A DNA stretch of 62,000 nucleotides from Gnetum montanum. Its lineage: Eukaryota; Streptophyta; Gnetopsida; Gnetales; Gnetaceae. The stretch spans positions 27,677 to 89,676 of the forward strand of contig MNCI01000596.1 of the NCBI GenBank assembly GCA_015680685.1. The letters run 5' to 3'. This document shows positions 12,036 through 23,854 of the stretch, one piece after another. The notes beneath the pieces are model-generated. The model did not search any database and was not told the DNA's origin. It worked only from the letters and a program-made list of their open reading frames with translations. Within the stretch, counting starts at the first letter, position 1, and each line of letters starts with the position of its first letter. The position numbers and the translations under genes were made by a program.

Positions 12036-14525
12036 ACAGCTCAAGTTAAAGTAGTTAGAAAATGAGGAATTAGTGGATATAGTTGTACATGTTTTTAAAG
12101 AATGTTGAGCAATGTAGGAATTTAAAAAACCGTTAAAGCTGAAATTGATTGTATTTGAAAATACATAGTGGAAGATTGAATAGTAAATTTAATTATTGTT
12201 TTTAATAAAATTTTAATGTTCATTCAAATATGCATAATTAAAAGAAAGATTTAAGGTATAAGAATCTTTTTTTTTAAATTAAACTCTAATAAATTTGTAA
12301 TGTACATATAAATATAAATATGAAGATCCATTTGTCATCCTTATCAAAAAGGGTGAAAAAAGCATAGATCTCATTTCTAGTTAGTGTAAATATTTTTAAA
12401 GAGGCTATTGCAAAGTCATTTTTCATTAATGTAAAAATTTTGTTTTGAAAAAGCCATTGCTAAGGTATCCTTTAGCTCTTTTTATTATTGCAAGGTTTTT
12501 GACAATACTCTTAAACATTTTTATTATAAAAAAATTAAATTACTATTTATGCTTTTCTTCTACATTGTGTTATCAATAATAACTTTGAAAATAATAGTTT
12601 AAAAAAATATGAGAAGAAGAGAATTGACTCATACAAATGTTGAATGAATTGGGATTTACTAAAAAGCATGTTAAGTTGCAATGAAATTGAATGCACTTTA
12701 TGCTATGAGATCTAAAGTTAGTAAAGTTATTGGACTTCATGTTCTTTATTACTTTTGATATATAAATGAAGTTGAGAATGTTAAGGAAGAACCATTAGGT
12801 GCAACAAGAGGATATCATGATGAATCGTCCACCATTGGTGGAGAATCTTCTACATGTGGACAAAAATGTGCAATAAGTATTTGTTATTCTATCCTAAACA
12901 CTAACACAAGTAACAATTAGGTTTCATGCCATCATATGGAGCCTTCAAGCATTGACCGCATCATCATTGCCCTAAACACATACTATAAAATCAAGCAATT
13001 TCCAACAAGCATTGTAAAAGGCTTCTTTGATAGTCAATCCATCATTTGTCTACCACTGAGGGCATCCTCAAAGACCGCAAGATCCTCTTCTCTTTTTCTT
13101 TTGGCATCTCATATTTCTAAGGAAATGTAAAGCTTTGGGTATTCCAATAATTAGTTTAGCTTATACAAATTGTGATATTGGGTTGTATGCCATCATATGG
13201 GGACCTAGAAGTGTTGGACACATCACCATTGCATTACGGAACATAGACATTGAATTAATGCTTTCAGACCTAAGAAGTGTAGTAAAAATTGAACTAATTA
13301 AGTTTTGGTTTAAATTGGAAACCATTGAGGATAATCAAAGTTGCTATGCATGCAAATTAAAGAGAGTCTAAAATGAGCCTTAGCATTTGCAAATAGCAAA
13401 CTAAACCTCTCAGTAAATTAGTCATAAATCAACAAAATCCTAAGGTAATAATTTAGAGGCTCAAAGATAGTTTATTTAAGGCAGGAAATTTCTAAAGGAT
13501 GCTAACCCATTATAAATTTATAAATGGAAGACGAGTTTATGTGAATGTGGAAATAGAGATGATAATAACCTTACATTTGTAATGGCGATATCAATGTTGA
13601 AAGAGAAAAAGATTTTCGACTGTAGGTGATTTGGATAGGCAACCAAAATATTTATATAGCATTATAATATATCATAACATTGGGATTCCTATGACCAATG
13701 GAGTATCTAAATGTTCAGCCTCATAGCTCATAGTTTTGTAGGCACTGCAGATTACTTCATGTACCACATAGTATTCCAAGCATCATACATTGTTTCATAC
13801 AACCAACAACTTATCATATTGTTTCTAACGTCCAACTGCCTTTCAAACGCTACACATCAATTTAGGTACCCCATACTCTCAAGCACTGCACAATATTTCA
13901 ACCGTTCAAGTGCCTCTCAAGTGTTACAAGTTGCACTAATTTCAAATAGCCACACTCATTCACATCATGATTTAAAACCTAGAACTATCTTATTTTATTG
14001 TAGAAATATGCATGCTTAGATATATTTTTGATGATTTATAAATAATTTCTTAAAACCATCAATTATTGTTTATATTAACATTTGCTATGATTTAATGCAT
14101 TCTTGTAATGAACTTGTGCATTACTAAGTTATTGGTAAAAATACTTTAGTAGTCTTAATTTTACCTGTTAGAAACTAATTAAAGACTTAAAAATAAGAAA
14201 ACAAAAGTCCTACTAATTGATCATGATGATAAAACTAGATAATAGATGAAAACAAAACTCAATTGTAATGTTTAGATAAAAAGTTAGGTTTTTGCACCAT
14301 AGTTAAAAAATAAAAAATTATTGTGATTTGGAAAATTATATTTTGATTTATGTAGAATTGGCTTTCATGACTAATTCCATTGAATTCAACTGGTGAGAAA
14401 CTTCTTATTTACATGTAAAACTTAAAGTAAATGTAAATATAAAAAGTAAAAATATGTCCAAAAAGGAACACTTACTTCCTTCATAGTAAATAAGTATAGC
14501 TTTCTTCCTTCATAGTTTAGACAAC
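12036..14525. other. AT-rich spacer, no gene recognised
   Basis: Short open stretches (12936-13130, 13135-13371, 13711-14019) have no domain I recognise. Two weakly similar blocks begin CCATCATATGG at about 12932 and 13190, hinting at an old duplicated or decayed repeat. No RNA gene or intact transposon is seen. Confidence 0.5.
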
Positions 14526-14529
14526 TTAG

Positions 14530-14905
14530 TAGAATTTGATGCCCCAATATAGCTTAGACGTCCCACCATGTTTTAGGCACCTAAGCATGTTGAGGTATCC
14601 AAATATAGTTATGTTATAGTAGTGTTTAGATGCCCTAGCATAGCTTAGGTGTCATAGCATGTTTAAGGTGTTCAAGTATAGACTCTCCAATACAACTCAA
14701 GTGCCCCACCAGGTTTTAAGTGCCCAAGTATAGTTTAAACACCCCAACAAAGTTCAAATGTCCTAGTATAGTCTAGTCATCCCACCATGTTTCAAGCACC
14801 CAAACATAGTTTAAAAGTCTCAACAAAGTTCACAAGCCTCAATATAGCTCAAGCATTCCACCATGTTTCAAACATCACACTATCTCAAATGCTCCACTGT
14901 GTTCA
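14530..14905 (+). repeat. Diverged minisatellite, unit about 22 bp
   Basis: Recurrent blocks such as CCACCATGTTTTAGGCACC, AGCATAGCTTAGGTG and AAGTATAGTTTAAACACCCC alternate through about 375 bp. Copies are strongly diverged. It lies about 280 bp left of element C and has no coding sign. Confidence 0.55.
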
Positions 14906-15181
14906 CTTGTTTGATGCCTAAAATTGCAAAATCTATGGAACACTTATAAGAATTACTAACATTGTTTCTTCAAATGATACCTTTACCTTCCTCAAATGAA
15001 CTCATCTAGAGTATGATGTTATGGTTCATTCGAGGAGATAAAGGTAAGATGAAGTTTATTCATCGATGCCTCAAAAGTCTAATGTTTGAAATCTAATTGA
15101 GGTACCTAATGAAAGTCAAGTGGGTGAATATGATGCAACACCTAAATTTGTATGTAATGCTTATAAAAGTTTTTAGTGTGT

Positions 15182-16256
15182 TGATGAGTGGCGAGGTACC
15201 CCTACACTCAACCATACGAATACGAGCGTGCACACGCGATCCGGTCGAACTCCGTAGACTAAATGCCTTAACGCCACAAGAAACACTTGGGGTTAATCGT
15301 TCGTTGTCTTCCCAGGCTTGCTTGTAAGTGTAACGGTGTATGGTTAAACAAGTCTGAGGTATATGATTTTTTTGGTATTTTTCAATTTATCTTCTAAGCT
15401 ATGGGAGGAAAGGGTTGAGAAACTAAGCTAACTCTAACTAATGTCCTAGGTCTAAATTAACTAGCGTCAGCATTCGTTCCCACTTACTGGACACACCCTG
15501 AACTATGCAACTGTGGCTTACCAAACGCTAATCGTTACTGGGATCACCACATGTAACGCAAGTGCTCGAAGTGGTCGTACTAAGGCACCTATTTAGCCTA
15601 AGTGTGATAAGCAGCCGATTCCTTAGCTAGCCGTACACACCCGTGGGTGCTCGTAACTAAGTCGTACTTATCACACGTTCTAGCCTAGCGATGAGCAGCC
15701 GATTCCTTAACTAGCCGTACACATTGAACTACCACTGGGATTACCAAGTGCAGAATCCTGGAATATGCTACTGGGTTACCAAGCAGTCAATGCTCATAGT
15801 CAAGTCATACTCACGCGTTGCGACAAGTAGCCGATTCCTTGATTAACCGTACACGTCCGTAGACGCTCGTAATCAAGTCGTACTTGTGCGCACTAGGAAA
15901 GTAGTAAATAAACAATAATAAAACCACATGCTGCAAGGTTTATCCAATCAAGTTTGTCTTTATTGCCGTACACAACTTGGGTTCAGGTTACAAGCTGCTC
16001 GAATAAAGAGCCGTTCACTCTAGGACTCCTACTGCGGGCACATGGGGAAAAATTCTAACTCTGGAGTGATCAATCTGCCAGAGCTTCGCTACTTCTAGCC
16101 AGGATTTGGAAATAAGGGGAGTGACGCCTCTTATTTATAGATATGACGGCAGACCGCGATATCGCGTACGCGATATCGCAGGGAAAGACACGATATCGCG
16201 GTGGCCGCGATATTGCGTATGCGATATCGCGGCACTGTGCATGTCGCGTCTCATAA
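15182..16256 (-). repeat. 3' LTR of element C (1075 bp)
   Basis: Left edge TGATGAGTGGCG follows TGTGT. The right edge reads CTCATAA where the partner LTR reads CTCATCA (one substitution at the terminus). It contains five GATATC/GATATT palindromes between 16156 and 16235, just upstream (minus strand) of the TATA box near 16132-16141. It is 31 bp longer than the 5' LTR because of one indel inside the palindrome array. Confidence 0.9.
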
Positions 16257-18166
16257 TACCCCCATGACTGAATGAAAACTCGTCCTCGAGTTCCTTACAA
16301 TAATATCAGGTAGGCATGGGATTGTTAGAGGAAATGAAACTAATGGGATGACATGTGAATGGGTCTTTATTACAAGACTTGACAAAACTGGTGTTCATGA
16401 CAACAAGGGTGAACACCTTATTACAATGACATCAGGCCACAGTTGGCAACTTTAGAGAAAGAGAGAGATAGAAAGAAGTGTTGTTGTTGCCAACGCCAAG
16501 ATTGCGCCTTTCGTTGTCCATCCGTAAGCGCATTATCGATCCTGCTCCTTGTGTGGCTACTTCAGTGCTGCTCCATTTCAAGTGTTTGCTCCAGATCCAT
16601 TTCGTTGTTGTATGATGGACATCTGCACCCACAACACAATCATATATTAGCAAGGGTAATTGAATCATTAAGTAAATCATACCTTGCTTCGGTTTAGGTT
16701 CATTGGCTAGGTTGTGGTATGGCTGATATGGATCTGGGAAAATGTATATGATGACTACCGAAGGTGTAGGGGTTAGGAAGAGAAACGAAAAAATGCGGGG
16801 CTTAGGATAAAAATCGAAAAAGCAGGCCCCGTACCCCCATGACTAATCGCGAACCTTTGGTAGCGTTAGAATGGAGAAAGAAAAGGAGTAGAAAAGATAG
16901 GGAAATGGGACAACGATGGCATCGATGAAAGGGATGTCAGGATGGAAATGAACAAAAAGGTTAATTAATTGCAAAAATGTTAAGGAAAAGAAGTTAACTA
17001 ATGGTCCAAATAGGAATGTTAGTGGGTCCTCCCCAAAGCAGGCTCATGCACTTAATGCCCTGACAATCCCACATTCAAAGAGTCCATGGGCTCTGGGAAT
17101 GTCCTTTGGAACAAGAGTTAAAGTATTAACCATAAGAATTTACCAAAAAGAAAACAATGCATCAACCAAAATATATACTAATGATACAACTAGCAATGAG
17201 GTGAATAATGGAAAGAAGGATGGGAAGAAGAGAAGTGGAATGGAATCCCAAGAACAAGGTGGTGTACAGCCCCTTGTGTGTTTCATGATTAATGTGACTT
17301 GGCGAATCTCATTCCACCTCTGGCTCAAACCAACCACTTCCAGTGACTTCGCATCAATGCATTTGGTTAAGCCATCCACTTGGATAACAAGGATGCATCT
17401 TCGAAGAGCCACCACCATGCCGACGAAACAAAGGAGAGAATGGGAAGCAAGAAGGGGCTTAGTTAGAGGGAACACTTTGGTTCCATAACTAGTGCTGGCA
17501 GCCCAAATTTTATTCCGTCTAAGGGGTGTGCTTTGAATCCTCACTTTTGCTTTTTGTTTTTTTTTTGTTTTTTTTTTGTTTTTTTGCATGGGGACCACAC
17601 CATGCAAAGACTTCTTATTTTTATTGTCTCAGCTTCCGATTATTGGGTAACATCGGAACGACATGAAAACCCAAGAAGAAAACATCCAAGCACCCAAGTG
17701 AATGACCAACAAAAAAACATCAAGTTCCCTTGAAGTCACACCCTTTGCAATCCTTGAGTCCTTCCTTAGTTTGAGAAATGCCCAGTCACCAGTTCGTTGA
17801 AGTTCTTATTAAAAAGGGAACTGTACATTTCCAAGCCAAGGGAAACCATAGACTTGATGGATGGATGGATGAAGTGATCTCATTGCCTGCCATATCAAAA
17901 GAACATACCGTAGTATCAACAATGTAACTTAAAGGTAAAAACCAAACATGAGCAATCAATGAAAAACAGTTCATCCCATCGGCCCGAACACTTATTGGGT
18001 GACGAACTTACATGATGGAAGGAAACACACACACGCACAAAATGGAAAAAGTATAACGATGTTGTAAAACAAAAACAAGAAAAGTTAAAGAAATTTGTAA
18101 AACAAAAATGTGTAAAACAAAAATGTGTAAAACAAAAACTGAAAAAGAACTGAGGGCCCCATATGA
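16257..18166 (-). other. Non-coding 3' region of element C with polypurine tract
   Basis: The minus-strand polypurine tract CATGGGGGTA abuts the 3' LTR (16257-16266). The remainder is related to B (828-1994) and holds the conserved 16-nt motif at 17023-17038. Open stretches such as 17140-17607 and 16432-16680 carry no known domain and are not clearly conserved as protein in B. RT and integrase are absent. Confidence 0.7.
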
Positions 18167-19126
18167 TTAACATAGATGGCCATCTCCCCCATGAATGAGT
18201 TGTAAGGGAGAGATCTGAAATAGTGAGCACCTATTTGAATTTCTAAGAAGTGCCCAACTTCTCCCAATTGATGATCTTAGATCCAGGGGAGGGAGTTGGC
18301 AACGCTCACGTTCCAATGAGTCTATGCCACGGTTGTTGGCATGAGTTTCCTCAGTTCGTTCCATGCATATTTGTTTGCCCTTATGAGAAGCTGTCAACCA
18401 CGGGGTGTCTACTACTTCTTGTGTGGTTGCTACATATAGGCATCTTTGTTGCAGAGTTTCTTGGGCACACCTGTTACATGGAGACATTTCCTCCATGTCA
18501 TCACCCGATGAATCACTGTATGTGATGCATGGAACTATCCTCTTCTTGATCTTTCCACATATGTTTATCTTGGAGATTTCCAAGGAAAGATCGCGGATCC
18601 TAAGGCATGCATCTACTGTGCTTAGCCATGCCCTTCCCATTATAATTGGGAAGTCCCCTTCGTTGTTGTTAACATCAATCACTAGAAAATCCGCTGGGTA
18701 GGACCAACCACACACAGTGGTAATAACATCCTCCACCAATCCTAAGGGAATGGTGATGGACTGGTCTGCCAACTCTAGTTGAATATTGCTCTTCTTAAAT
18801 TGTGGCAGGTTCCAGGCGTGGTACATCTTCCACGAAATTAAGTTGACTCCAGAACCTGAGTCAAGAAGAGCCCAATGTGGTGCATTTCCAGCAATCTGCA
18901 AATAAATAAAGGGACTCCCAGGATCAGTTAGTTTCCTGGGAAGGTGGCCTACCTTGATCCAGTCAGTTATGGTATGGGTTAACATAACCGTATGCGTTAC
19001 ACTCCTTTGGACTGAAGGGTGCTCTGAAGCGTTAGTAGTTAGAGGCCTATACATGTACCCGTCCGCTTCAGAGTTTGTCTGGGCTTTTAGTTCTGAAAAA
19101 AGGTCTCTTTTTTGTACAGTTATCAC
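18167..19126 (-). CDS. Retroviral-type aspartic protease of element C
   Basis: Open frame of 319 codons that overlaps the end of gag in another frame. Its N-terminal third aligns with the linker seen in element E. The catalytic motif is ALLDSGSGVNLIS (active-site Asp), followed by the Athila-type LADQSITIPLGLVEDV flap-side block and FPIIMGRAWLS. The product would cut the gag polyprotein during particle maturation. In element E the corresponding gag-to-protease passage (KKRPFFRTNSP onward) is in a single frame. The frame change in C near 19070-19080 is therefore more likely a small indel than programmed frameshifting. The C-terminal 100 residues after GRAWLS match no domain I know. Confidence 0.75.
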   Translation of the reverse strand: MITVQKRDLFSELKAQTNSEADGYMYRPLTTNASEHPSVQRSVTHTVMLTHTITDWIKVGHLPRKLTDPGSPFIYLQIAGNAPHWALLDSGSGVNLISWKMYHAWNLPQFKKSNIQLELADQSITIPLGLVEDVITTVCGWSYPADFLVIDVNNNEGDFPIIMGRAWLSTVDACLRIRDLSLEISKINICGKIKKRIVPCITYSDSSGDDMEEMSPCNRCAQETLQQRCLYVATTQEVVDTPWLTASHKGKQICMERTEETHANNRGIDSLERERCQLPPLDLRSSIGRSWALLRNSNRCSLFQISPLQLIHGGDGHLC

Positions 19127-21506
19127 CAGAACTAGTACCCAGTTGGATATTTACACTCTGAATATTTACAGCTCCTGCGACGTGACGTTGCTGCAGTTGG
19201 GTAGGAAATTCCCCTTGCATTGTTGGAGCAGGAGATGTTATGAGAACTACTTGAGGAAGAGGTGCGGGTGGAGTTAGAGGATGGACAGAATGTGAGATGT
19301 CTCCCGAAGGAGAAGGAGTCCTTCTGAAGTACTCCCGAGCTTGGTAGTGACGTTGGGGGGTAGTGTGACTCATAGAGTCACCTGGAGAAACCGGCTGCTG
19401 CACATAATAACCGTAAGGATCAGGCTGCCGGTAAGGGTATTGATGTGTTGGCGGTGGCATCCCCCATGACTGTGGGTATTGCCACTGCTGGTGTTGTCCA
19501 ATGGGCTGCGGAGGCGTTCCACTTGGATAATACGTCAAGGGTTGGTGGAACTGCCTTGGGTTACCTTGTGGATAAGGTAACCTTCGGGGTGTTTGCCGTT
19601 GATTAAGTCTTGGATTTAATGCATACACCCCAGACTCCTGCAGATGTGAGATAATTGGACAACATCCCTTAGGATGGTCATAGTAGCAGACCTCACATCC
19701 ACCATCATTGTCTGAATCAGAATTTTCAGCCTCATCGGAGTTAAAGATCTTTCCCTTACCCTTGTTATGTGCAGGGTTAAAGTTTCTCCGCTTGACTTTT
19801 CCTTTGTCACTACTTTGCTCATCCTTAGACTCCTCTACGATTTTCAGGACTGTTTCTATTCGTGAGTCTAAGGAATCCCACATTTGGTCTACCTTAGCCG
19901 ATACCTCCGTTGTTAACTTTTGGATCGGCACGGTTTTCCTGTTCACCAACTCTTCGAGTGGTGACTCATCCTCCTCATCACAGAATTTCACTCCCTTCTT
20001 GCGAAGGGAGGGATCGCGGTTGTATTCCTCCGCACTTTCTCTTTTACGTAGCTCACCCTCTTCTTGCGCTACTTGTTCCAACAAAACTTCAACTTCATGG
20101 GCTCTTAATTGGGAGAGTCTCCCTTGGGCGTAAGTCCCAAGAGTTCTTCTCGTTTCATTTCGTAGCCCATCCACGAGGTGGCGAAGTTGATCCCGTTTAG
20201 CGTACCCATGGCCCGGGCAACGATGTAGCAGTGTGTAGTAACGGGCCATGGCAGCATCCAAGGATTCATAAGCTCCTTGTTTCCAGCCTTGGATCTGCTT
20301 ACGCAAGTTGGACACTCTGGAGTACGTTTGATATTTGTTGTTGAACAATTCAAGCATCGTACTCCACCTCCTGATGGTTTCCGGTTCTAAGGACCGGTAC
20401 CAGCTTTCTGCTTCTTTAGTGAGTGTCCTTGGGAACAACTTGAGTTTCTGCCACTCATTGTCTATGTTCTGCAAGGCACAGGCATCGTGGAATGCCTGTA
20501 AATGATGTTGAGGATCAGCGTTGTATCCCCCTTCAAAACGTGGGATATTATTTATATCCAAACGCTTGATCCTACTGTCTTTCAAATGCCTTGTGGGAAT
20601 CCTAACTGCCTCTCTAATGTCAAGCATACTTCGGGTTGCGAATAGGGGTTCGTCATGATCATCTCTTTCATGACGTCTGTGATGTCTACGTTGTGGTTCC
20701 CTATTCTCCCTACGTCCTTGCCCTTGTCCTAACTCCTCTCGACCTTCTTGTCGAGGCATTTCATCTCTTCTACCTTTACTTTCCGCGTTATGCTCATGGT
20801 GGCTGCGCCCAGATGTGGAAGGAGAGGGTGAATGATGTGATGAAGGGGAAGAAGAAGGGGATCCATCACCATGGTGATGTTTCTTGCCTTCTCTTCGGCT
20901 GCTTCGGCCCCGATCGTTGTGACGATCAACGAGTCCGTCATTAGTGTGAGTAGTTGTTCCTACCGTGAACAGCTGGTGCTCATGGGGATCAGAGCCTGGA
21001 ATATGTATCGTTGACCTAAGGCCCTGATGCCTAAACTCCTCACTAGAGTGAGGAGGAGGAACATCATTTTCTAAGACACCCATAGTGAGGGGTTCCTCTT
21101 CTTCTATTTCACTAATGACGTGGGGAACCTTGCCCTTCAATAGTGAATGTTGGCTCTCCTACCTTTCGTCCCGAATACGTTGGGCATTTGTGGGTTGATA
21201 ATCCCTTGTGTCATGGTCATCCAAAACGTATTCAGCAAGCAGCTCTTGCATGCCAATGCGTACCAAGGCACGGAAAAGCATGTTGGGAGCAGAGCGATCT
21301 GGGGGTAACACGATGTTACCTTGCATGTCTCTCCACCGCAGTTGCTCATCTTGATGGAAAACAAAGGTAAAATCCGGCACATACTCATCGGGATGAGTAT
21401 ATGTGACTTTGGATTGTTGAGGACATGGTTGATTTCGGTTATGCGTATGATCCTGACTTTCTCCTGTATTGTCCTTAGGTGAGTTGATTGCATGAGAAGA
21501 AGCCAT
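19068..21506 (-). pseudogene. Gag of element C, one in-frame stop
   Basis: Starts at the ATG at 21506 (MASSHAINS). The frame is closed once by TAG at 21161-21159, then stays open for 690 codons to 19068. At the stop position the related elements E and G have Gln, so the stop fits a single CAG-to-TAG change. Order of parts: an N-terminal block with LPPDRSAPNMLF; an acidic/basic linker; the retrotransposon gag core with LKLFPRTLTKEAESWYRSL, WKQGAYESLDAA and GHGYAKRDQL (about 20600-20050); a coiled segment; a CX2CX3HX4C knuckle (CEVCYYDH..., about 19695); and a Pro/Gln/Tyr-rich tail. The gag core and knuckle spacing are those of Athila. It would form the particle and bind element RNA if translated. 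Confidence 0.85.
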
Positions 21507-21634
21507 TTCTAATGGTGTGCTAATTTTCACCGTTATTTAATGTTCTTGATTAACTGATTAACCCTAAGGTTCGTTTTAAGCTCACAACGATGTGAGTGAT
21601 ATCCCTTATGTTAAATTGGCGAAAAAACACTTAG

Positions 21635-21652
21635 TCCCCGGCAACGGCGCCA
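21635..21652 (-). other. tRNA-Asp primer-binding site of element C
   Basis: The minus-strand TGGCGCCGTTGCCGGGGA is an exact complement of the 3' 18 nt of plant tRNA-Asp(GUC) including CCA, as I recall that tRNA. It sits one base from the 5' LTR edge at 21654, the expected place for minus-strand priming. Confidence 0.9.
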
Positions 21653-21653
21653 A

Positions 21654-22697
21654 TGATGAGTGGCGAGGTACCCCTACACTCAACCATACGAATACGAGCG
21701 TGCACGCGCGATCCGGTCGAACTCCGCAGACTAAATGCCTTAACACCACAAGAAACACTTGGGGTTAATCGTTCGTTGTCTTCCCAGGCTTGCTTGTAAG
21801 TGTCACGGTGTATGGTTAAGCAAGTCTGAGGTATGTGATTTTTTTGGTATTTTTCGGTTTATCTTCTATGCTATCAGAGGAAAGGGTTGAGAAACTAAGC
21901 TAACTCTAACTAATGTCCTAAGTCTAAATTAACTAGCGTCAGCATCCGTTCCCACTTACCGGACACACCCTGAACTATGCAACTGTGGCTTACCAAACGC
22001 TAATCGTTACTGGGATCACCACACGTAACGCAAGTGCTCGAAGTGGTCGTACTGAGGCACCTATTTAGCTTAAGTGTGATAAGCAGCCGATTCCTTAGCC
22101 AGCCGTACACACCCGTGGGTGCTCGTAACTAAGTCGTACTTATCACACGTTCTACCTTAGCGATGAGCAGCCAATTCCTTAACTAGCCGTACACATTGAA
22201 CTACCACTGGGATTACCAAGTGCAGAATCCTGGAATATGCTACTGGGTTACCAAGCAGTCAATGCTCGTAGTCAAGTCGTACTCACGCGTTGCGACAAGC
22301 AGTCGATTCCTTGATTAGCTGTCCACGTCCGTAGACGCTCGTAATCAAGTCGTACTTGTGCATACTAGGAAAGTAGTAAATAAACAACAATAAAACCACG
22401 TGCTGCAAGGTTTATCCAATCAAGATCGTCTTTATTGCCATACACAACTTGGGTTCAGGTTACAAGCTACTCGAATAAAGAGCCGTTCACTCTAGGACTC
22501 CTACTGCGTGCACATGGGGAAAAATTCTAACTCTGGAGTGATCAATCTGCCAGAGCTTCGCTACTTCTAGCCAGGATTTGGAAATAAGGGGAGTGCCGCC
22601 TCTTATTTATAGATATGGTGGCGGACCACGATATCGCGTACACAATATCGCAGGGAAAGACGTGGTATCGCGGCACTGTGCATGTCGCGTCTCATCA
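21654..22697 (-). repeat. 5' LTR of element C (1044 bp)
   Basis: TGATGAG/CTCATCA ends are intact. The minus-strand TATA box TCTATAAATA lies at 22613-22604. The palindrome array upstream (22628-22675) has about three copies, two fewer than the 3' LTR, through a 31-bp loss. An AATAAA signal lies in the GGCAATAAAGAC-type block near 22430. Confidence 0.92.
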
Positions 22698-22702
22698 TGT
22701 GT

Positions 22703-22837
22703 GATTTTCATTGTTAGAATTTTGATAATTCCAAGTAGTTGAGTGGATCTTCTATAACTTGGTATATGACTTTAGGAGGACTTTTTTAAAAAAATATTTT
22801 TTAACTTGGTCTTAGAAATTTTTTGAGGGTTGAGTGA
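22703..22837. other. Short pre-insertion sequence between elements C and D
   Basis: 135 bp of AT-rich DNA. Before C inserted, it was continuous with the sequence ending at 15181 (read through one TGTGT). No gene or repeat type is recognised. Confidence 0.6.
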
Positions 22838-23713
22838 TGATGAGTCATGAATTTGCTAACAGCTACGATATCGCACCTACGATATCGCATCCGGGATATC
22901 ACAGATGACGCGATATCACATACGCGATATTGCAGCCTAGCCACGATATCGCATACATAATATCACAGCCTGTCTTCTCATCTATAAATAAGAGGTAGAC
23001 AGATCCGGAGTAAGTCAATTTTAGTTTAAGTTTGATTTTAGTTCTTATTTTTCCTCTCAACCCTTTTCCTCCCAATGTATGCCCGTAGTGTGGTGAATGT
23101 AATTGTACAACATCCTTATTTCGAGTGTGACGTACTTGGACACGCACATGATTGGCAATAAAGATCAAGATTACTTCATCATTGCATCATTCACTTAGTT
23201 TAATTAATCATTTAATTAATTATTATTTACTGCTTTCTTAGTTAATACCTTCTCACCCTTAAACTCCTATTAAACGCAGAATGAGTACAACTTGATTACG
23301 AGCATTTAAGTGTGACTACTTGGTAACCCAGTAGCGTACCTAGGATCTGCGCTTAGTAATCCTAGTGGTAATCATGCATGAAGTCCAAGATGTATATGGA
23401 TAATCAAGGAATGGATGCTCATCGCAATTAGGCTAGCTTAGATTCTCTCTCACCATTTCTCTCTTAGCGTAGTTAATATTACCTTCCATTGCCTTCAGGA
23501 GTAGCATTAGGTTAGAAACCACATCTTACACCTCACTCTAGACTAAACCATACGTGACAAAGTTAATACTAGTCCAGGTGGGAAGACAGCGAACTACGAC
23601 CTAAGGCTAACTGTCTAGATGCCACAACTAGTCCGTTTGCGGAGTTCGACTGGATTGTGTGTGTAACACTTGTATTCGTATGGTTGAGTGTAGGGGTACC
23701 TCGCCACTCATTA
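22838..23713 (+). repeat. 5' LTR of element D (876 bp)
   Basis: Starts TGATGAGTCATG and ends CACTCATTA (a C-to-T at the CATCA terminus). About seven GATATC-type palindromes span 22866-22972, upstream of the TATA box TCTATAAATA (22981-22990). The GGCAATAAAGATC block near 23154 supplies an AATAAA signal. Confidence 0.88.
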
Positions 23714-23714
23714 T

Positions 23715-23732
23715 TGGCACTGTTTCCAGGGA
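23715..23732 (+). other. Diverged tRNA-Asp primer-binding site of element D
   Basis: TGGCACTGTTTCCAGGGA has four mismatches to the exact site of element C. It lies one base after the LTR, so it is the same primer class in decay. Confidence 0.75.
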
Positions 23733-23854
23733 CAGTGCTAGTTATCTAGATTAGTTATATCATACAAGGTCGCTGTATAGGAATTAACGATATATCTTTT
23801 AAGAAGAATTAATTACAAAAAGTCACATACGAATTCACACACAGCTTCACAACC

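Larger units (their letters stand above)
15182..22697 (-). mobile_element. Complete Athila-like LTR retrotransposon C (gag-protease only)
   Basis: 7.5 kb between a perfect target duplication TGTGT (15177-15181 and 22698-22702), the 5-bp size usual for Ty3/gypsy integration. Reading on the minus strand: 5' LTR 22697-21654, tRNA-Asp primer-binding site, gag, aspartic protease, 1.9 kb of non-coding 3' region, polypurine tract, 3' LTR 16256-15182. Athila features: a tRNA-Asp primer, a CX2CX3HX4C zinc knuckle in gag, and a protease with LADQSITIPLGLVEDV and GRAWL. No RT, RNase H or integrase lies anywhere inside, so it must rely on proteins from another element. The first 185 bases of the two LTRs show about six mismatches by eye, and gag carries one stop. 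It is moderately young compared with its neighbours. Confidence 0.92.

Noticed and set aside
12936-13371. Two adjacent open frames as a possible split gene
   Set aside because: No domain, no splice logic joining them, AT-rich composition; no support on either strand.
17140-17607. 155-codon minus-strand frame in the 3' region of element C
   Set aside because: Low-complexity Lys start from a T-run and no conservation as protein in the homologous region of B (828-1400). The nucleotide similarity there is better explained by non-coding element sequence.
18167-19126. Programmed gag/protease frameshift in element C
   Set aside because: Element E reads through gag into protease in one frame, so the shift in C is more likely an accidental indel.
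21635-21652. Possible tRNA-Asp gene fragment
   Set aside because: Only the last 18 nt match, placed one base from an LTR edge; this is a retrotransposon primer-binding site, not a tRNA gene.
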